DNA of 64,000 nt. It comes from Anaeromyxobacter diazotrophicus (GTDB lineage Bacteria; Myxococcota; Myxococcia; Myxococcales; Anaeromyxobacteraceae). The notes under the pieces are model-generated. The model was not told the origin of the DNA. It worked only from the letters and a program-made list of their open reading frames with translations, and searched no databases. Location: NCBI RefSeq assembly GCF_013340205.1, contig NZ_BJTG01000009.1, forward strand, positions 62,001-126,000, read 5' to 3'. Position 1 is the first letter of the stretch. The number at the start of each line of letters is the position of its first letter. The position numbers were made by a program, and so were the translations under genes. Of this stretch, positions 25,799-34,360 are shown piece after piece.

Positions 25799-27009
25799 AA
25801 CGGGTGCGCGAACAGCCCCGAGCGCAGCTTGGGCTCGAACCAGGTGCTCTTCGGCGGCATGAGCAGGCCCGCGTCCGAGACCGCCATGAGCTGCTCGATG
25901 CGGGTCGGGAAGAGGTGCAGCGCGAGCGACCAGCCCTCGGCGGCGACCCGCTTCTCGAGCTCCTTCGCCCCGCGGATGCCGCCCACGAAGTCCACGTTCG
26001 TGTCGCGCCGCGGGTCGGTGATGCCGAAGATGGGCCCCAGGATCTGGTCCTGGGCGATGGAGCAGTCGAGCGACGCCACCGGGTCCCGGGCGTCGTAGGT
26101 GCCGGGGCGGACGCGCGCCCGCCACCACCGGCCGCCGCAGTAGACGCCGAAGGAGAGCGGGCCGTCCGGCTCGGGCCGCGGCGCCGGCTCGAGGTCCAGG
26201 CGCTCGCGCAGCGCGGCGAGCAGCGCCTCGGGGGTGCGGCCCTGCGGATCGCGCGCCAGCCGGTTGTAGGCCAGGATCTGCATCTGGTCGTGGGGGAACA
26301 CCACCGCCAGGAAGCCGTCGTGCTCGCCCGGCTGGCCCACCCGCTGCGCGTGGACCCGCGCCGCGGCGGCCGAGCGGTGGTGCCCGTCGGCCACGTAGAG
26401 CACCGGCACCTTGCGGAAGGCCGCCTCGAGCCGCGCCCCCGCCTCGGGCGGCGCCACCCACAGCCGGTGCTCGACCCCGTCCGGCGTCACGAGGTCGTAC
26501 TCCGGCGCGCCGCGCTTCACCGCCTCCACCTCGCGGTCGATCTCCTGCCGCGCCAGGTAGGTGAGGAACACCGGCTCGTCGTGCGCGCCGAGGACGTCGA
26601 TGTGGCGGGTGCGGTCGTCCTCCTTGTCGGCGCGCGTCTTCTCGTGCTTCTTGATGACGTCGGCGACGTACTCCTCGACCGAGGCGCAGGCGACGAGGCC
26701 CGTCTGCCGGTGCGTGCCCATCTTCTGCGCGTAGACGTAGAGGCGCGGCTCGCGCTCCTGCCGCAGCACCCCGCGCGCGACGAGCTCGTCGAGGTTCCGC
26801 CGCGCCTGCGCGTACACCTCGGGGGCGTGCTCGTCGGTGCCGGGGGGCAGGTCGATCTCGGGGCGCGACACCCGGAGGAAGCTGTCGGCGTTGCCGCGCG
26901 CCAGCTCGCGCGCCTCGGCCGTGCTCACCACGTCGTACGGTGGCGAGGCGACGCGGACGGCGTTCTCGGGGGTCGGGCGCAGCGCGCGGAAGGGGCGGAG
27001 GATGGCCAT
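25795..27009 (-). CDS. DUF1015 family protein
   Basis: A 404-residue protein of the DUF1015 family. Typical features are the N-terminus FRALRPTPENAVRVASPPYD followed by VVSTAEARELARGNADSFLR, the central KHEKTRADKEDDRTRHIDVL and PVLYVADGHHRSAAAARVHA, and the C-terminal FGITDPRRDTNVDFVGGIRG. The DGHHR segment resembles the nucleotide-binding motif of ParB-like nucleases and serine kinases, so phosphotransfer is conceivable, but the reaction is not established for this group. The start ATG at 27009 has GGAG about 10 nt upstream. It shares a CTAG stop with the convergent gene. Confidence 0.88.
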   Translation of the reverse strand: MAILRPFRALRPTPENAVRVASPPYDVVSTAEARELARGNADSFLRVSRPEIDLPPGTDEHAPEVYAQARRNLDELVARGVLRQEREPRLYVYAQKMGTHRQTGLVACASVEEYVADVIKKHEKTRADKEDDRTRHIDVLGAHDEPVFLTYLARQEIDREVEAVKRGAPEYDLVTPDGVEHRLWVAPPEAGARLEAAFRKVPVLYVADGHHRSAAAARVHAQRVGQPGEHDGFLAVVFPHDQMQILAYNRLARDPQGRTPEALLAALRERLDLEPAPRPEPDGPLSFGVYCGGRWWRARVRPGTYDARDPVASLDCSIAQDQILGPIFGITDPRRDTNVDFVGGIRGAKELEKRVAAEGWSLALHLFPTRIEQLMAVSDAGLLMPPKSTWFEPKLRSGLFAHPF

Positions 27010-27112
27010 CTCGGCTCCGGGCTCGGGGGAGCGGATCTCTTAGCACCGGCGGCGATCGCGCGTGCTTACCTTTTCGGCGACCGGGCGCGCTGCGCGCCCT
27101 GGAGGGGGACGC

Positions 27113-27397
27113 ATGACACGGCTCACGAAGGCGCTGGCGGTGGGGTTCGCGCTGGCGCTCGCCGCGCCGGCCGCCGCGGCGACGGACGAGGACGCGAAGG
27201 ACACCGCCATCGAGAAGAAGAGCGACGCGAAGCGCAGCCTGCGCCACGCGAAGGCGCGCGCCACGGGGGAGTCCTCGGGCGAGGAGCGCGCCGCCAACGC
27301 GGAGGACGCCGCCAAGGGGGCCGCCGCCAAGACGAGGAAGGGCGCGCGCAAGGCGGGACGCAAGGTGAAGGCCGAGGTCCACGACGCGACGAAGTGA
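27113..27397 (+). CDS. Small exported Lys/Ala-rich protein
   Basis: A 94-residue protein. GGAGGGGG lies just upstream of the ATG at 27113. The signal peptide MTRLTKALAVGFALALAAPA is cleaved near AAAAT. The mature 70 residues are highly charged and lack aromatic residues (TDEDAKDTAIEKKSDAKRSL, AKTRKGARKAGRKVKAEVHD). It is probably an extended or helical periplasmic protein. No family was recognised. A hairpin lies downstream. Confidence 0.65.
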   Translation: MTRLTKALAVGFALALAAPAAAATDEDAKDTAIEKKSDAKRSLRHAKARATGESSGEERAANAEDAAKGAAAKTRKGARKAGRKVKAEVHDATK

Positions 27398-27425
27398 CCC
27401 CCCCGCCCGTCCCCGCCCGTGACCT

Positions 27426-27454
27426 CGCCCCGGGTGAAAGCCCACCCCGGGGCG
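27426..27454 (+). terminator. GC hairpin after small exported protein
   Basis: CGCCCCGGGTG at 27426-27436 pairs with CACCCCGGGGCG at 27443-27454 with one bulged G and a short loop. It lies 29 nt after the stop. The rest of the 27398-27613 gap shows only GC-rich sequence and the RBS of the next gene. Confidence 0.45.
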
Positions 27455-27613
27455 GCTCCGCGCCAGTCCGCGGGCCGGCCCCGATATCGAGCGGGAGCGG
27501 CGTAGACCCGCGACCGAACGCGCACCGTCCCGGCGCCGCGCGGCGCCCGTCGCCCGCGCGGCGCGGTCTGCGCGTTGCACGGCTCCAGCTCGTCACCGGA
27601 GGGCGGGGCTCAC

Positions 27614-28537
27614 ATGGACGCAGCGTTGCAGACACGCATCCTCGCATGTCCGACGCTGCCGAGCATCCCGGCGGTCGCGCTCGAGGTCGTGCGCACCTGC
27701 CAGGAGGACGAGGTCGATCTGCGCCGGCTGGTCGGGGTCCTGGAGAAGGACCCCGCGCTGACGGCCAAGATCCTGCGCCTGGCGAACTCCGCCTCGCTGG
27801 CGGCGCGCAGCCAGGTCACCACCCTCTCCCGCGCGCTCACGCTGCTCGGCACGAACTCCGTCCTCACCCTCGCCCTGAGCTTCACGCTGGTCTCGTCGCG
27901 CCGGCGCGGGGTCAGCGACGGCTTCGACCACGACCGCCACTGGCGCCGCGCGCTCATGGCCGCCGCCAGCGCCCGCGCCCTCGCCGCCGGGCGGGACGTG
28001 GACCGCGAGGAGCTGTTCCTGTGCGCGCTCCTGCAGGACCTCGGCATGCTGGCGCTGGCCGAGGCCGTGCCCGAGGACTACGGCCTCATCGTCGCCGCGA
28101 GCGAGGGCGACCACGCGCGCCTGGTCGAGCTCGAGCGCGAGGCGCTCGGCACCGACCACGCGGAGGTCACGGCGTTCCTGGCGGCGCGCTGGGACCTGCC
28201 CGAGCTGGTCGTCGAGACCGGCCGCGGCTCGCACGACCCCGCCCTGGCCCGCGCCGGGCGCCCCGAGGTGGTCGACGCGGTCGGCTGCGTGCACCTCTCC
28301 GGGCTGATGGCGGACGTCTTCGACGGCGCGGAGCCGGCCCGCGCCCACGCCGCGGGCGCGCGGCTGCTCGGCCTCTCGCCGGACGCCCTCCACGCGGCGC
28401 TCGCCTCCGCCGGCGAGGCGCTCCCCGAGGTCACCTCCGTCTTCGAGGTCTCGCTCACCGATGCGGCCCAGGTCGAGGACGTGCTCCGGCGCGCGCAGCA
28501 GGCGCTGCTGCGCGTCCGCGCGCTGGCGGAGGCCTGA
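27614..28537 (+). CDS. HDOD-domain signalling protein
   Basis: A 307-residue protein made almost entirely of an HDOD domain (PF08668). Its signature runs LPSIPAVALEVVRTCQEDEV, LRRLVGVLEKDPALTAKILR, LANSASLAARSQVTTLSRAL and ALLQDLGMLALAEAVPEDYG. Some of the catalytic HD residues of true phosphohydrolases are absent (LQDLGML in place of an HDIG-type site), as usual for HDOD proteins, which act as scaffolds in signalling. GGAGGGCGG precedes the chosen ATG at 27614. The next gene encodes a close paralogue, and a kinase follows, so the three form a signalling cluster. Confidence 0.88.
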   Translation: MDAALQTRILACPTLPSIPAVALEVVRTCQEDEVDLRRLVGVLEKDPALTAKILRLANSASLAARSQVTTLSRALTLLGTNSVLTLALSFTLVSSRRRGVSDGFDHDRHWRRALMAAASARALAAGRDVDREELFLCALLQDLGMLALAEAVPEDYGLIVAASEGDHARLVELEREALGTDHAEVTAFLAARWDLPELVVETGRGSHDPALARAGRPEVVDAVGCVHLSGLMADVFDGAEPARAHAAGARLLGLSPDALHAALASAGEALPEVTSVFEVSLTDAAQVEDVLRRAQQALLRVRALAEA

Positions 28538-28588
28538 CCGCATGCCGCACGGCATCCACGCAGGGTGGGTCTCGCAGGAGGCCACGCC

Positions 28589-30001
28589 ATGAGCACCGCC
28601 GCCGCCGCCGAGCCGGACGAGCTGGAGCGCCGCATCCTCTCCTGCCCCCGCCTCCCCTCGCTGCCCGCCGTCGCGCTGGAGGTGCTGCGCCTGTGCCACG
28701 AGGAGGAGATCGACCTGTGGCGGATCACCGACGCGCTCTCGAGCGACCCGGCGCTGGCGGCCCGCGTGCTGCGCGCGGCCAACGCGGCGACGCTGGCGGT
28801 GCGCGGCAAGGTCGGGACGCTCACGCGGGCGGTGCCCATCCTCGGCTCGGACGCGGTCGTCGCCATCGCGCTCTCCTTCTCGCTGGTGCGCGGCCGGCGT
28901 CGCGACGACCGCGGCCTCGACCGGAGCGCCCTCTGGCGCCGCGCGGTGTTCGCGGCGCTGGCGAGCCGTACCCTGGCGGAGGGCAGCGCGGGCGCCGCCG
29001 ATCCGGAGGAGGCGTTCCTGGCGGCGCTGCTGCAGGACCTCGGCATGCTGGCGCTGGCCGAGGTGTTCCCGGCCGAGTACGGCGCGGTCTGCGCGCGGGC
29101 GGCGGGCGACCACGAGGCGCAGGCGCGGCTCGAGCGCGACGCCTTCGGGACGGACCACGCCGCGGTCGGCGCGCTGCTCGCCGGCGCCTGGCGCCTGCCG
29201 GACGCGCTGCGGCGCGCGGTCGCCGGGAGCCACGCCGGTCCGCCGCCGGGCGCGGCGCCGGCCGAGGAGGGCCTGCTCCGCTGCGTCGCGCTCTCCGGCC
29301 ACCTCGCCGACGTGTGGGTCGCGCCCGGCGAGGCCGCGCTGCGCCCCGCGCTCGAGGCCGCCCGCGCGCGGCTCGGCTTCGCCGAGGTGGACCTCGAGGC
29401 GGTGCTCGGCCGGATGGCGCTGCTCATCCCGGAGACGGCCAGCGACTTCGACATCGACCTCCTCGAGCCGGCCCGGGTCGAGGCCGTGCTGGCCGAGGCG
29501 CGCCGGCTGCCGGCCGCGCTCGGCCTCGCCCCCGCCGCCCGCGAGGCGGCCGCCCGGGTCGAGCGCGGCGCGGCGCTCGACGGCGCGCTGCGGCTCGCCT
29601 TCGACTTCGCGCGCGGGCACGGGGAGTGGCTGGCGCTGGTCGAGGTGTCGCCGGACGCGCCGCTCCCGGCCGAGCGCGCCACCGCGCTGGTGGGCCTGCT
29701 CCGGCGGTGCGTGCGCTCCACCGACCTGGTGGGGTCCATCGAGGGCGACCGGGTGCTCCTGCTCCTGCCGCAGACCGACCTCGCCGCCGCCACCCTGGTG
29801 GCGGGGCGGCTCCTCGCGCGCATCTCGGCCGGCGGGCCCCAGCTCTCGCTCAGCGCGGGCGTCGCCGCGGCCGCGCCGGATGGCCGGAGCACGCTCGCCG
29901 AGCTCCGCGCCGCGGCGGCGGCCGGCGCCGCCACCGCGCACGGGCGCGGGGGCGGGCAGGTGGCCGCGGCGGACCCGGCGGGCGCGGAGGCGAAGCGGTG
30001 A
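28589..30001 (+). CDS. HDOD plus degenerate GGDEF protein
   Basis: A 470-residue protein. Residues about 10-290 are an HDOD domain paralogous to the preceding gene (LPSLPAVALEVLRLCHEEEI, ITDALSSDPALAARVLRAAN). Residues about 320-455 form a GGDEF-like domain (LALVEVSPDAPLPAERATAL, LLRRCVRSTDLVGSIEGDRV). The active-site GGDEF is replaced by EGDRV, so it should not make cyclic di-GMP but could bind nucleotide or partner proteins. AGGAGG lies 8 nt before the ATG at 28589. The stop overlaps the next GTG (GTGA), coupling it to the kinase. Confidence 0.85.
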   Translation: MSTAAAAEPDELERRILSCPRLPSLPAVALEVLRLCHEEEIDLWRITDALSSDPALAARVLRAANAATLAVRGKVGTLTRAVPILGSDAVVAIALSFSLVRGRRRDDRGLDRSALWRRAVFAALASRTLAEGSAGAADPEEAFLAALLQDLGMLALAEVFPAEYGAVCARAAGDHEAQARLERDAFGTDHAAVGALLAGAWRLPDALRRAVAGSHAGPPPGAAPAEEGLLRCVALSGHLADVWVAPGEAALRPALEAARARLGFAEVDLEAVLGRMALLIPETASDFDIDLLEPARVEAVLAEARRLPAALGLAPAAREAAARVERGAALDGALRLAFDFARGHGEWLALVEVSPDAPLPAERATALVGLLRRCVRSTDLVGSIEGDRVLLLLPQTDLAAATLVAGRLLARISAGGPQLSLSAGVAAAAPDGRSTLAELRAAAAAGAATAHGRGGGQVAAADPAGAEAKR

Positions 30002-31419
30002 GGCGCTCCGCGGCGCTGAGGTTCTGCGGCGCGCTCGCGCTGGCGGCGCTCACCGGCGCCGCGGCGGCGCGCGGCCGCGGCTGGGAGCTGGCGGTGGCCG
30101 CGGCGCTCCTCGCCGCCTACGTCGCCACGATGGGGCGCGCCATCGGCGGCGCCCTGCGGGCCGAGTCGGCGCTGCGCGACGAGCTGCGCTCGACGGTGGC
30201 GGCCCGCACCGAGGAGCTGGAGCGGCGCGGCGCCGAGCTGGCGCGCTCGGTGCGGCAGCTCGAGGTGGCCCGCACGCACCTCGGGGTCACGGACCGGCTG
30301 GCCGCGGTAGGCCGCCTCGCCGGCGGCGTGGCGCACGAGGTGAACAACCCGCTCGCCATCGCGCTCACCAACATCGGCTGGGTGCGCGAGCACCTCGCCG
30401 CCGCGCTCGCCGGCGGCGGCGACGGCTCCGCCGCGCCCGCGCCGGAGGAGCTCGTCACCGCGCTGCAGGAGGCGGAGGAGGCGAGCCAGCGCGTCGCGCG
30501 CACCGTCCGCGACCTGCAGGACTTCGCCCAGGAGCGAACGGGCGGCCCGGCCGCGGCCGACCTCGTCCTGGTGCTCCAGCACGTCGAGCGGCTGGTCGCG
30601 CCCGAGGTGCGCGCCCGCGGCCGGCTCTCGGTCGAGCTGCCGCGCGAGCCGCTGTGGGTGCCGGCGGCGCCGTCGCGGCTGGGGCAGCTCTTCGCCCACC
30701 TGCTCCTCCACGCGGCGCGCGCCATCCCCCCCGGCGAGCGCGGCGAGGTGCGGCTCACCGCGCGGCGGCAGGGCGAGACGGCGGTGGTGGAGGTGCAGGA
30801 CGACGGCCCGTCGCTCGATCCCGAGGCGCTCGCCCACGTCTTCGACCCGTTCTACGACGCGTGGAGCGGCGGCGAGTCGAGCGGCCTCGGCCTGGCGGTC
30901 TGCCACGGGCTCACCGGCGCGCTCGGGGGCGAGATCACCGCCGAGCGCGGCGCCCGCGGCGGCACCGCCTACCGGGTGCGGCTGCCGGTGCTCGCGAACC
31001 AGGCCCGGCTGGCGATCCGGCCGCCCGACCCGAGCCGCCCGCGCGTGCTCGTGGTGGACGACGAGCCGCTCGTGTGCGCCTCGCTCTACCGGCTCCTGTC
31101 GCGGCGCTTCGACGTGGTCCCGCAGACGAGCCCGCGGCAGGCGCTGTCCTTGCTGCGCGCCGGCGAGCGGTTCGACGCCGTGCTGTGCGACCTCATGATG
31201 CCCGAGCTGAGCGGCCCGGCGTTCCACCAGGAGCTGGCGCGGGCGCGGCCGGAGCTGGCGCAGCGGGTGGTGTTCCTCACCGGCGGCGCGTTCACCGAGG
31301 GCACGCTGGCGTTCCTCGAGGCGACCGACCTGCCGCGCCTGCAGAAGCCGTGCGACGCCGCCGAGCTGGTCCGGGTGCTCTCCTCCCGCTGCCCGGGGCC
31401 GACCGCGCGCGCCTCCTGA
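29998..31419 (+). CDS. Hybrid histidine kinase with C-terminal receiver
   Basis: A 473-residue membrane-anchored kinase. Two short hydrophobic stretches lie at about residues 6-24 and 28-48 with almost no periplasmic loop. A coiled coil follows (TVAARTEELERRGAELARSV). His114 lies in LAGGVAHEVNNPLAIALTNI. The ATPase domain has QDDGPSLDPEALAHVFDPFY and SSGLGLAVCHGLTGALGGE. The receiver at about 345-465 has VLVVDDEPLVCASLYRLLSR, DAVLCDLMMPELSG and LQKPCDAAELV. The GTG start at 29998 overlaps the HDOD-GGDEF stop. With no sensor domain of its own, it probably takes input from the HDOD proteins. Confidence 0.9.
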   Translation: MRRSAALRFCGALALAALTGAAAARGRGWELAVAAALLAAYVATMGRAIGGALRAESALRDELRSTVAARTEELERRGAELARSVRQLEVARTHLGVTDRLAAVGRLAGGVAHEVNNPLAIALTNIGWVREHLAAALAGGGDGSAAPAPEELVTALQEAEEASQRVARTVRDLQDFAQERTGGPAAADLVLVLQHVERLVAPEVRARGRLSVELPREPLWVPAAPSRLGQLFAHLLLHAARAIPPGERGEVRLTARRQGETAVVEVQDDGPSLDPEALAHVFDPFYDAWSGGESSGLGLAVCHGLTGALGGEITAERGARGGTAYRVRLPVLANQARLAIRPPDPSRPRVLVVDDEPLVCASLYRLLSRRFDVVPQTSPRQALSLLRAGERFDAVLCDLMMPELSGPAFHQELARARPELAQRVVFLTGGAFTEGTLAFLEATDLPRLQKPCDAAELVRVLSSRCPGPTARAS

Positions 31420-31493
31420 CTCAGCCTGCCCGCGTCCCGCGTCCCGCGCGGGCGCGGGCGCCGCGCCGGCTCCGGATCTAGGATGGCGCCGAA

Positions 31494-32570
31494 GTGACCC
31501 GCTCGCTCCCCCTCGCCCTCGCCGCCGCGCTCGCGACCGCCGCCTGCCGCACCGCGCCCGCGCCGGCCGCGCCGGCAGCGTGGGAGCTCGAGAGCCCGCT
31601 CCAGCCGCTCGCGCCCCCGCCGCCGGGCGTCCCGTTCGACCTGGCGCGCGCCCGCGGCGTGCGGGTGACGCCGGAGAAGGTGCGCCTCGGCCGCTGGCTC
31701 TTCTTCGACCCCCGCCTCTCGCGCGGGGGTACCGTCGCGTGCGCCACCTGCCACGACCCGCGCCACGCCTTCTCGGAGCTGCGCCCGCACTCCACCGGCG
31801 TCGAGGGCCGGCAGGGCACGCGCAAGGCGCCGCCGCTCGTCAACGTCGCGTTCCCGCTGTACGAGGCCTGGTTCTGGGACGGCCGGGCCGCCTCGCTGGC
31901 CGAGCAGGCGAAGGGCCCGCTCGTGAACCCGGTCGAGATGGACAACACGCTCGAGGCGGTCGTGGCCACGGTGGCGGCCGTGCCCGGCTACCGCCGCGCC
32001 TTCCGCGAGGCGTACGGGGACGGGCGGCTCGACATCGACCGGATCGCCGACGCGCTCGCCGCCTACCAGGCGACGCGGCGGTCCGGCGGCTCCGCCTACG
32101 ATCGCTACCAGGCCGGCGACGACGGGGCGCTCTCCGAGGAGGCGCGGCGGGGCATGGAGGTCTTCTTCGGGCGGGGGCGGTGCAACGCCTGCCACGCCGG
32201 GCCGAACCTCACCGACGGCAAGTTCCACAACGTCGGGATCGGCTTCGACCCCGGCCCGGACGCGGTGCGGCTCGGGTTCCAGGACGCCGGACGCTACGCC
32301 GTGACGGGCGACCCGCGCGACGTCGGCGCCTTCAAGACCCCCACCCTGCGCGAGGTGGCGCGTCACCCGCCGTACATGCACGACGGCTCCTCGCCCGACC
32401 TGCGCGACGCGGTGCTCCGGTACTTCGAGATCGCGGACAACCCCTGGCTCGATCCGGCCATGCGCGAGGTGAGGATCTTCCCCTTCGACGTGCGCCCGCT
32501 GGTGGCGTTCCTGGAGGCGCTCGACGGGACCGGCTTCGAGGACGAGCCGCCCCGCAGCTTCCCGCGCTGA
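31494..32570 (+). CDS. Dihaem cytochrome c peroxidase (MauG/CcpA family) lipoprotein
   Basis: A 358-residue periplasmic enzyme. The signal LPLALAAALATAAC contains a lipobox with Cys18. Two c-type haem sites are present, CATCH at residues 83-87 and CNACH at 230-234, the standard spacing of bacterial dihaem peroxidases. VRLGRWLFFDPRLSRGGTVA, the tryptophan region EAWFWDGRAASLAEQAKGPL, and FKTPTLREVARHPPYMHDGS are family hallmarks. It reduces H2O2 using electrons from cytochrome c, or oxidises a protein partner as in MauG. The start is a GTG at 31494 with TAGGAT 9 nt upstream and no SD. The 31420-31493 gap is GC-rich with repeated CCCGCGT and no gene. Confidence 0.9.
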   Translation: MTRSLPLALAAALATAACRTAPAPAAPAAWELESPLQPLAPPPPGVPFDLARARGVRVTPEKVRLGRWLFFDPRLSRGGTVACATCHDPRHAFSELRPHSTGVEGRQGTRKAPPLVNVAFPLYEAWFWDGRAASLAEQAKGPLVNPVEMDNTLEAVVATVAAVPGYRRAFREAYGDGRLDIDRIADALAAYQATRRSGGSAYDRYQAGDDGALSEEARRGMEVFFGRGRCNACHAGPNLTDGKFHNVGIGFDPGPDAVRLGFQDAGRYAVTGDPRDVGAFKTPTLREVARHPPYMHDGSSPDLRDAVLRYFEIADNPWLDPAMREVRIFPFDVRPLVAFLEALDGTGFEDEPPRSFPR

Positions 32571-32609
32571 CCGGATGGGGTGTCAGGGGGCTCTGGCACG
32601 CTGTCTCCC

Positions 32610-33431
32610 GTGAGACGCTACGTCGCGCTCGATCTCGAGACGGTGCCGGACGAGGAGCTCGTCTCCGCGGTGGACGGCGAGCCGTCCCGGCCCTACGCCG
32701 ACAAGCTGGGCCGGCTCCTCGCCGCCCGCAAGGCGCAGAGCGGCGGCCGCAGCGACTTCCTGCCCCTGCCCTACCACCGGCCGGTGGTGGCCTGCGCCAT
32801 CGAGGGGGTCGAGCGCGACGGCGCCCTCCTCGTGGCGGACGTGAGCTGCTGGACCGACCGGCGCGAGCCGGAGGAGCGGTTCCTGGCGCGCGCGTTCGCC
32901 GGCCTTCAAGGCCGGACGCTCGTCACCTTCCACGGCCGCGGCTTCGACCTGCCGGTGCTGGAGCTGCGCGCGCTCAAGCTCGGGCTGTCCTTCCCGGCCT
33001 GGTTCTCGGCCGGCCGGCAGGCCGGGAGCGAAGCCCACCAGGACCTCTTCGACCTGCTCACCGCGGGCGGCAGCACGCCCGCCGCTCCGCTCGACCTCTA
33101 CGCCAAGCTGGTCGGGCTCCCCGGCAAGGAGAGCGTGGCCGGCAAGGACGTCTCGCTCCTGTACGCCCAGGGCGCGCTCGACCGCATCGCCGGGTACTGC
33201 ATGACCGACGTCGTGCAGACCTGGCTGCTCTTCCTCCGGTACCGGCTGCTCGAGGGGTCGCTCACGCCGTCCGGCTACACGCTCAGCGTCGCCTCCTGCC
33301 GCGAGGACCTGCCGGCCCTCTTCGCGGCCCGGCTCGACCCGGCCGCCCGCGCCTACCTGTCGGGCTTCCTCGACCGGTGTGCGCGCTTCTTCGACGACCT
33401 GCCCGCGCTCCAGCTGCGGCAGGCGCTCTGA
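32610..33431 (+). CDS. Predicted 3'-5' exonuclease (PolB-like exo, RNase H fold)
   Basis: A 273-residue protein of the PF10108-type family, an RNase H-fold exonuclease related to the proofreading domain of family B polymerases. Exo I is YVALDLETVPDEELV (D-x-E). Exo II is TLVTFHGRGFDLPVLELRAL with the Asp. Exo III is YCMTDVVQTWLLFLRYRLLE with Y and D. Three acidic residues for two-metal catalysis are thus present. The GTG at 32610 was chosen because LDLE must be near the N-terminus; a GTG 10 codons earlier exists. It starts 39 nt after the peroxidase stop. Role in DNA or RNA processing is inferred. Confidence 0.82.
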   Translation: MRRYVALDLETVPDEELVSAVDGEPSRPYADKLGRLLAARKAQSGGRSDFLPLPYHRPVVACAIEGVERDGALLVADVSCWTDRREPEERFLARAFAGLQGRTLVTFHGRGFDLPVLELRALKLGLSFPAWFSAGRQAGSEAHQDLFDLLTAGGSTPAAPLDLYAKLVGLPGKESVAGKDVSLLYAQGALDRIAGYCMTDVVQTWLLFLRYRLLEGSLTPSGYTLSVASCREDLPALFAARLDPAARAYLSGFLDRCARFFDDLPALQLRQAL

Positions 33432-33543
33432 CCGGCGGCGGGCGTGGAGCCCGCGGCGGTGCCCCGGGGTCGGCCCAACCCTACGAAGAACTCCGTGCTG
33501 GCGCGGGGTTGGGGCTGGCACCCGGTTCGCAATACGGCGCTGC

Positions 33544-34167
33544 GTGCGCCCCGCCGCCCACCACACCGCGCTCGCCGCCGCCATCCGGTCCCTCGCCTCG
33601 GAGAAGAGCCCGGGGTGCCTGCTCGACGCGCAGGGCACCTTCCTCTTCGTCAACGAGGCCTGGGAGCGCCACGCCGCCGAGAACGGCGGCGGGCCGGGCT
33701 GCTTCGGCGAGGCGCTCATCGGCACGCGCTGGCTCGATCACATCCACGGCGACGAGGTGCGCCAGCGCTACGCGGCGCTGCTCCAGCGGGCGCTCGACGC
33801 GAGCGTCCCGCGCCCGAGGACGGTGACGCAGGTGAGCGAGTGCAACACCCCCTCCATCGCCGCGCTGCTCTCGACCCGGCTCGACGCCGTGCTCGAGGGC
33901 GGGGAGGCGGTCGGGGTGCGGGTGGTGCACGCGCTGGTGCGGGAGCGCCCGATCGGCGAGGTCTACGAGGTGGTTTACCGGCCCCTCGCGGCCTACCGCG
34001 ACGCGGAGGGCCGGCTCACCCAGTGCTCCTGCTGCCGGCGCCTGCGCGACCCCGGGGCGCCCGAGCAGTGGGACCTCGTGCTCGAGGGGCTGGCCCGGCC
34101 GGCGCCGGCCGCCCAGGCGCTCTGCGGCTACTGCGCGGAGCTGCATGTGGGCGGCGGCGCCGCGTGA
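33544..34167 (+). CDS. PAS-domain protein with C-terminal Cys cluster
   Basis: A 207-residue protein. Residues about 15-140 form a PAS-like domain (SPGCLLDAQGTFLFVNEAWE, GTRWLDHIHGDEVRQRYAAL). Residues 155-200 carry a Cys motif: QCSCCRRLRDPGAPEQWDLV, then about 20 residues on, CGYCAELH. The C-x-C-C...C-x-x-C arrangement resembles a module (C-x-x-C-K-x-I-R-D) seen after PAS domains in histidine kinases, where it may bind zinc. No kinase or output domain is present here, so it is a stand-alone sensor or adaptor. The start is a GTG at 33544 with no clear SD. Confidence 0.7.
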   Translation: MRPAAHHTALAAAIRSLASEKSPGCLLDAQGTFLFVNEAWERHAAENGGGPGCFGEALIGTRWLDHIHGDEVRQRYAALLQRALDASVPRPRTVTQVSECNTPSIAALLSTRLDAVLEGGEAVGVRVVHALVRERPIGEVYEVVYRPLAAYRDAEGRLTQCSCCRRLRDPGAPEQWDLVLEGLARPAPAAQALCGYCAELHVGGGAA

Positions 34168-34171
34168 CCCG

Positions 34172-34300
34172 CTAGGCGGACTTCTTCGCGCGGCGCTTGC
34201 GCTTCACGCTCAGCGTGCGCTTGCGGGTGGCCTGCGCGCGCTTCGTCTTCGAGCGGTTCGAGACCTTGCGCTTGCTGCGATTCCCCTTCGGCGTCGGCAT
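34172..34300 (-). CDS. 42-residue highly basic protein downstream of topoisomerase VI
   Basis: A 42-residue protein, MPTPKGNRSKRKVSNRSKTK then RAQATRKRTLSVKRKRRAKK and SA. It contains about 19 Lys/Arg and no acidic residue. GAGGAG lies about 9 nt upstream of the ATG at 34300. It starts 60 nt after the topoisomerase VI A-subunit stop on the same strand, so it is probably the third gene of that operon. It resembles small ribosomal or nucleoid proteins in composition only. A DNA- or RNA-binding accessory role is a guess supported by charge and context. Confidence 0.7.
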   Translation of the reverse strand: MPTPKGNRSKRKVSNRSKTKRAQATRKRTLSVKRKRRAKKSA

Positions 34301-34360
34301 GTTCGTCAGCTCCTCGGTGTGGTGAGCGGGCGAGTCTAGCCGCCGCCCGCGATGGGTCAA

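Noticed and set aside
31420-31493. CCCGCGT repeats and a GC-rich hairpin as a terminator or small RNA
   Set aside because: Self-complementarity is expected in such GC-rich sequence, and no U-tract or conserved pattern supports a specific element.
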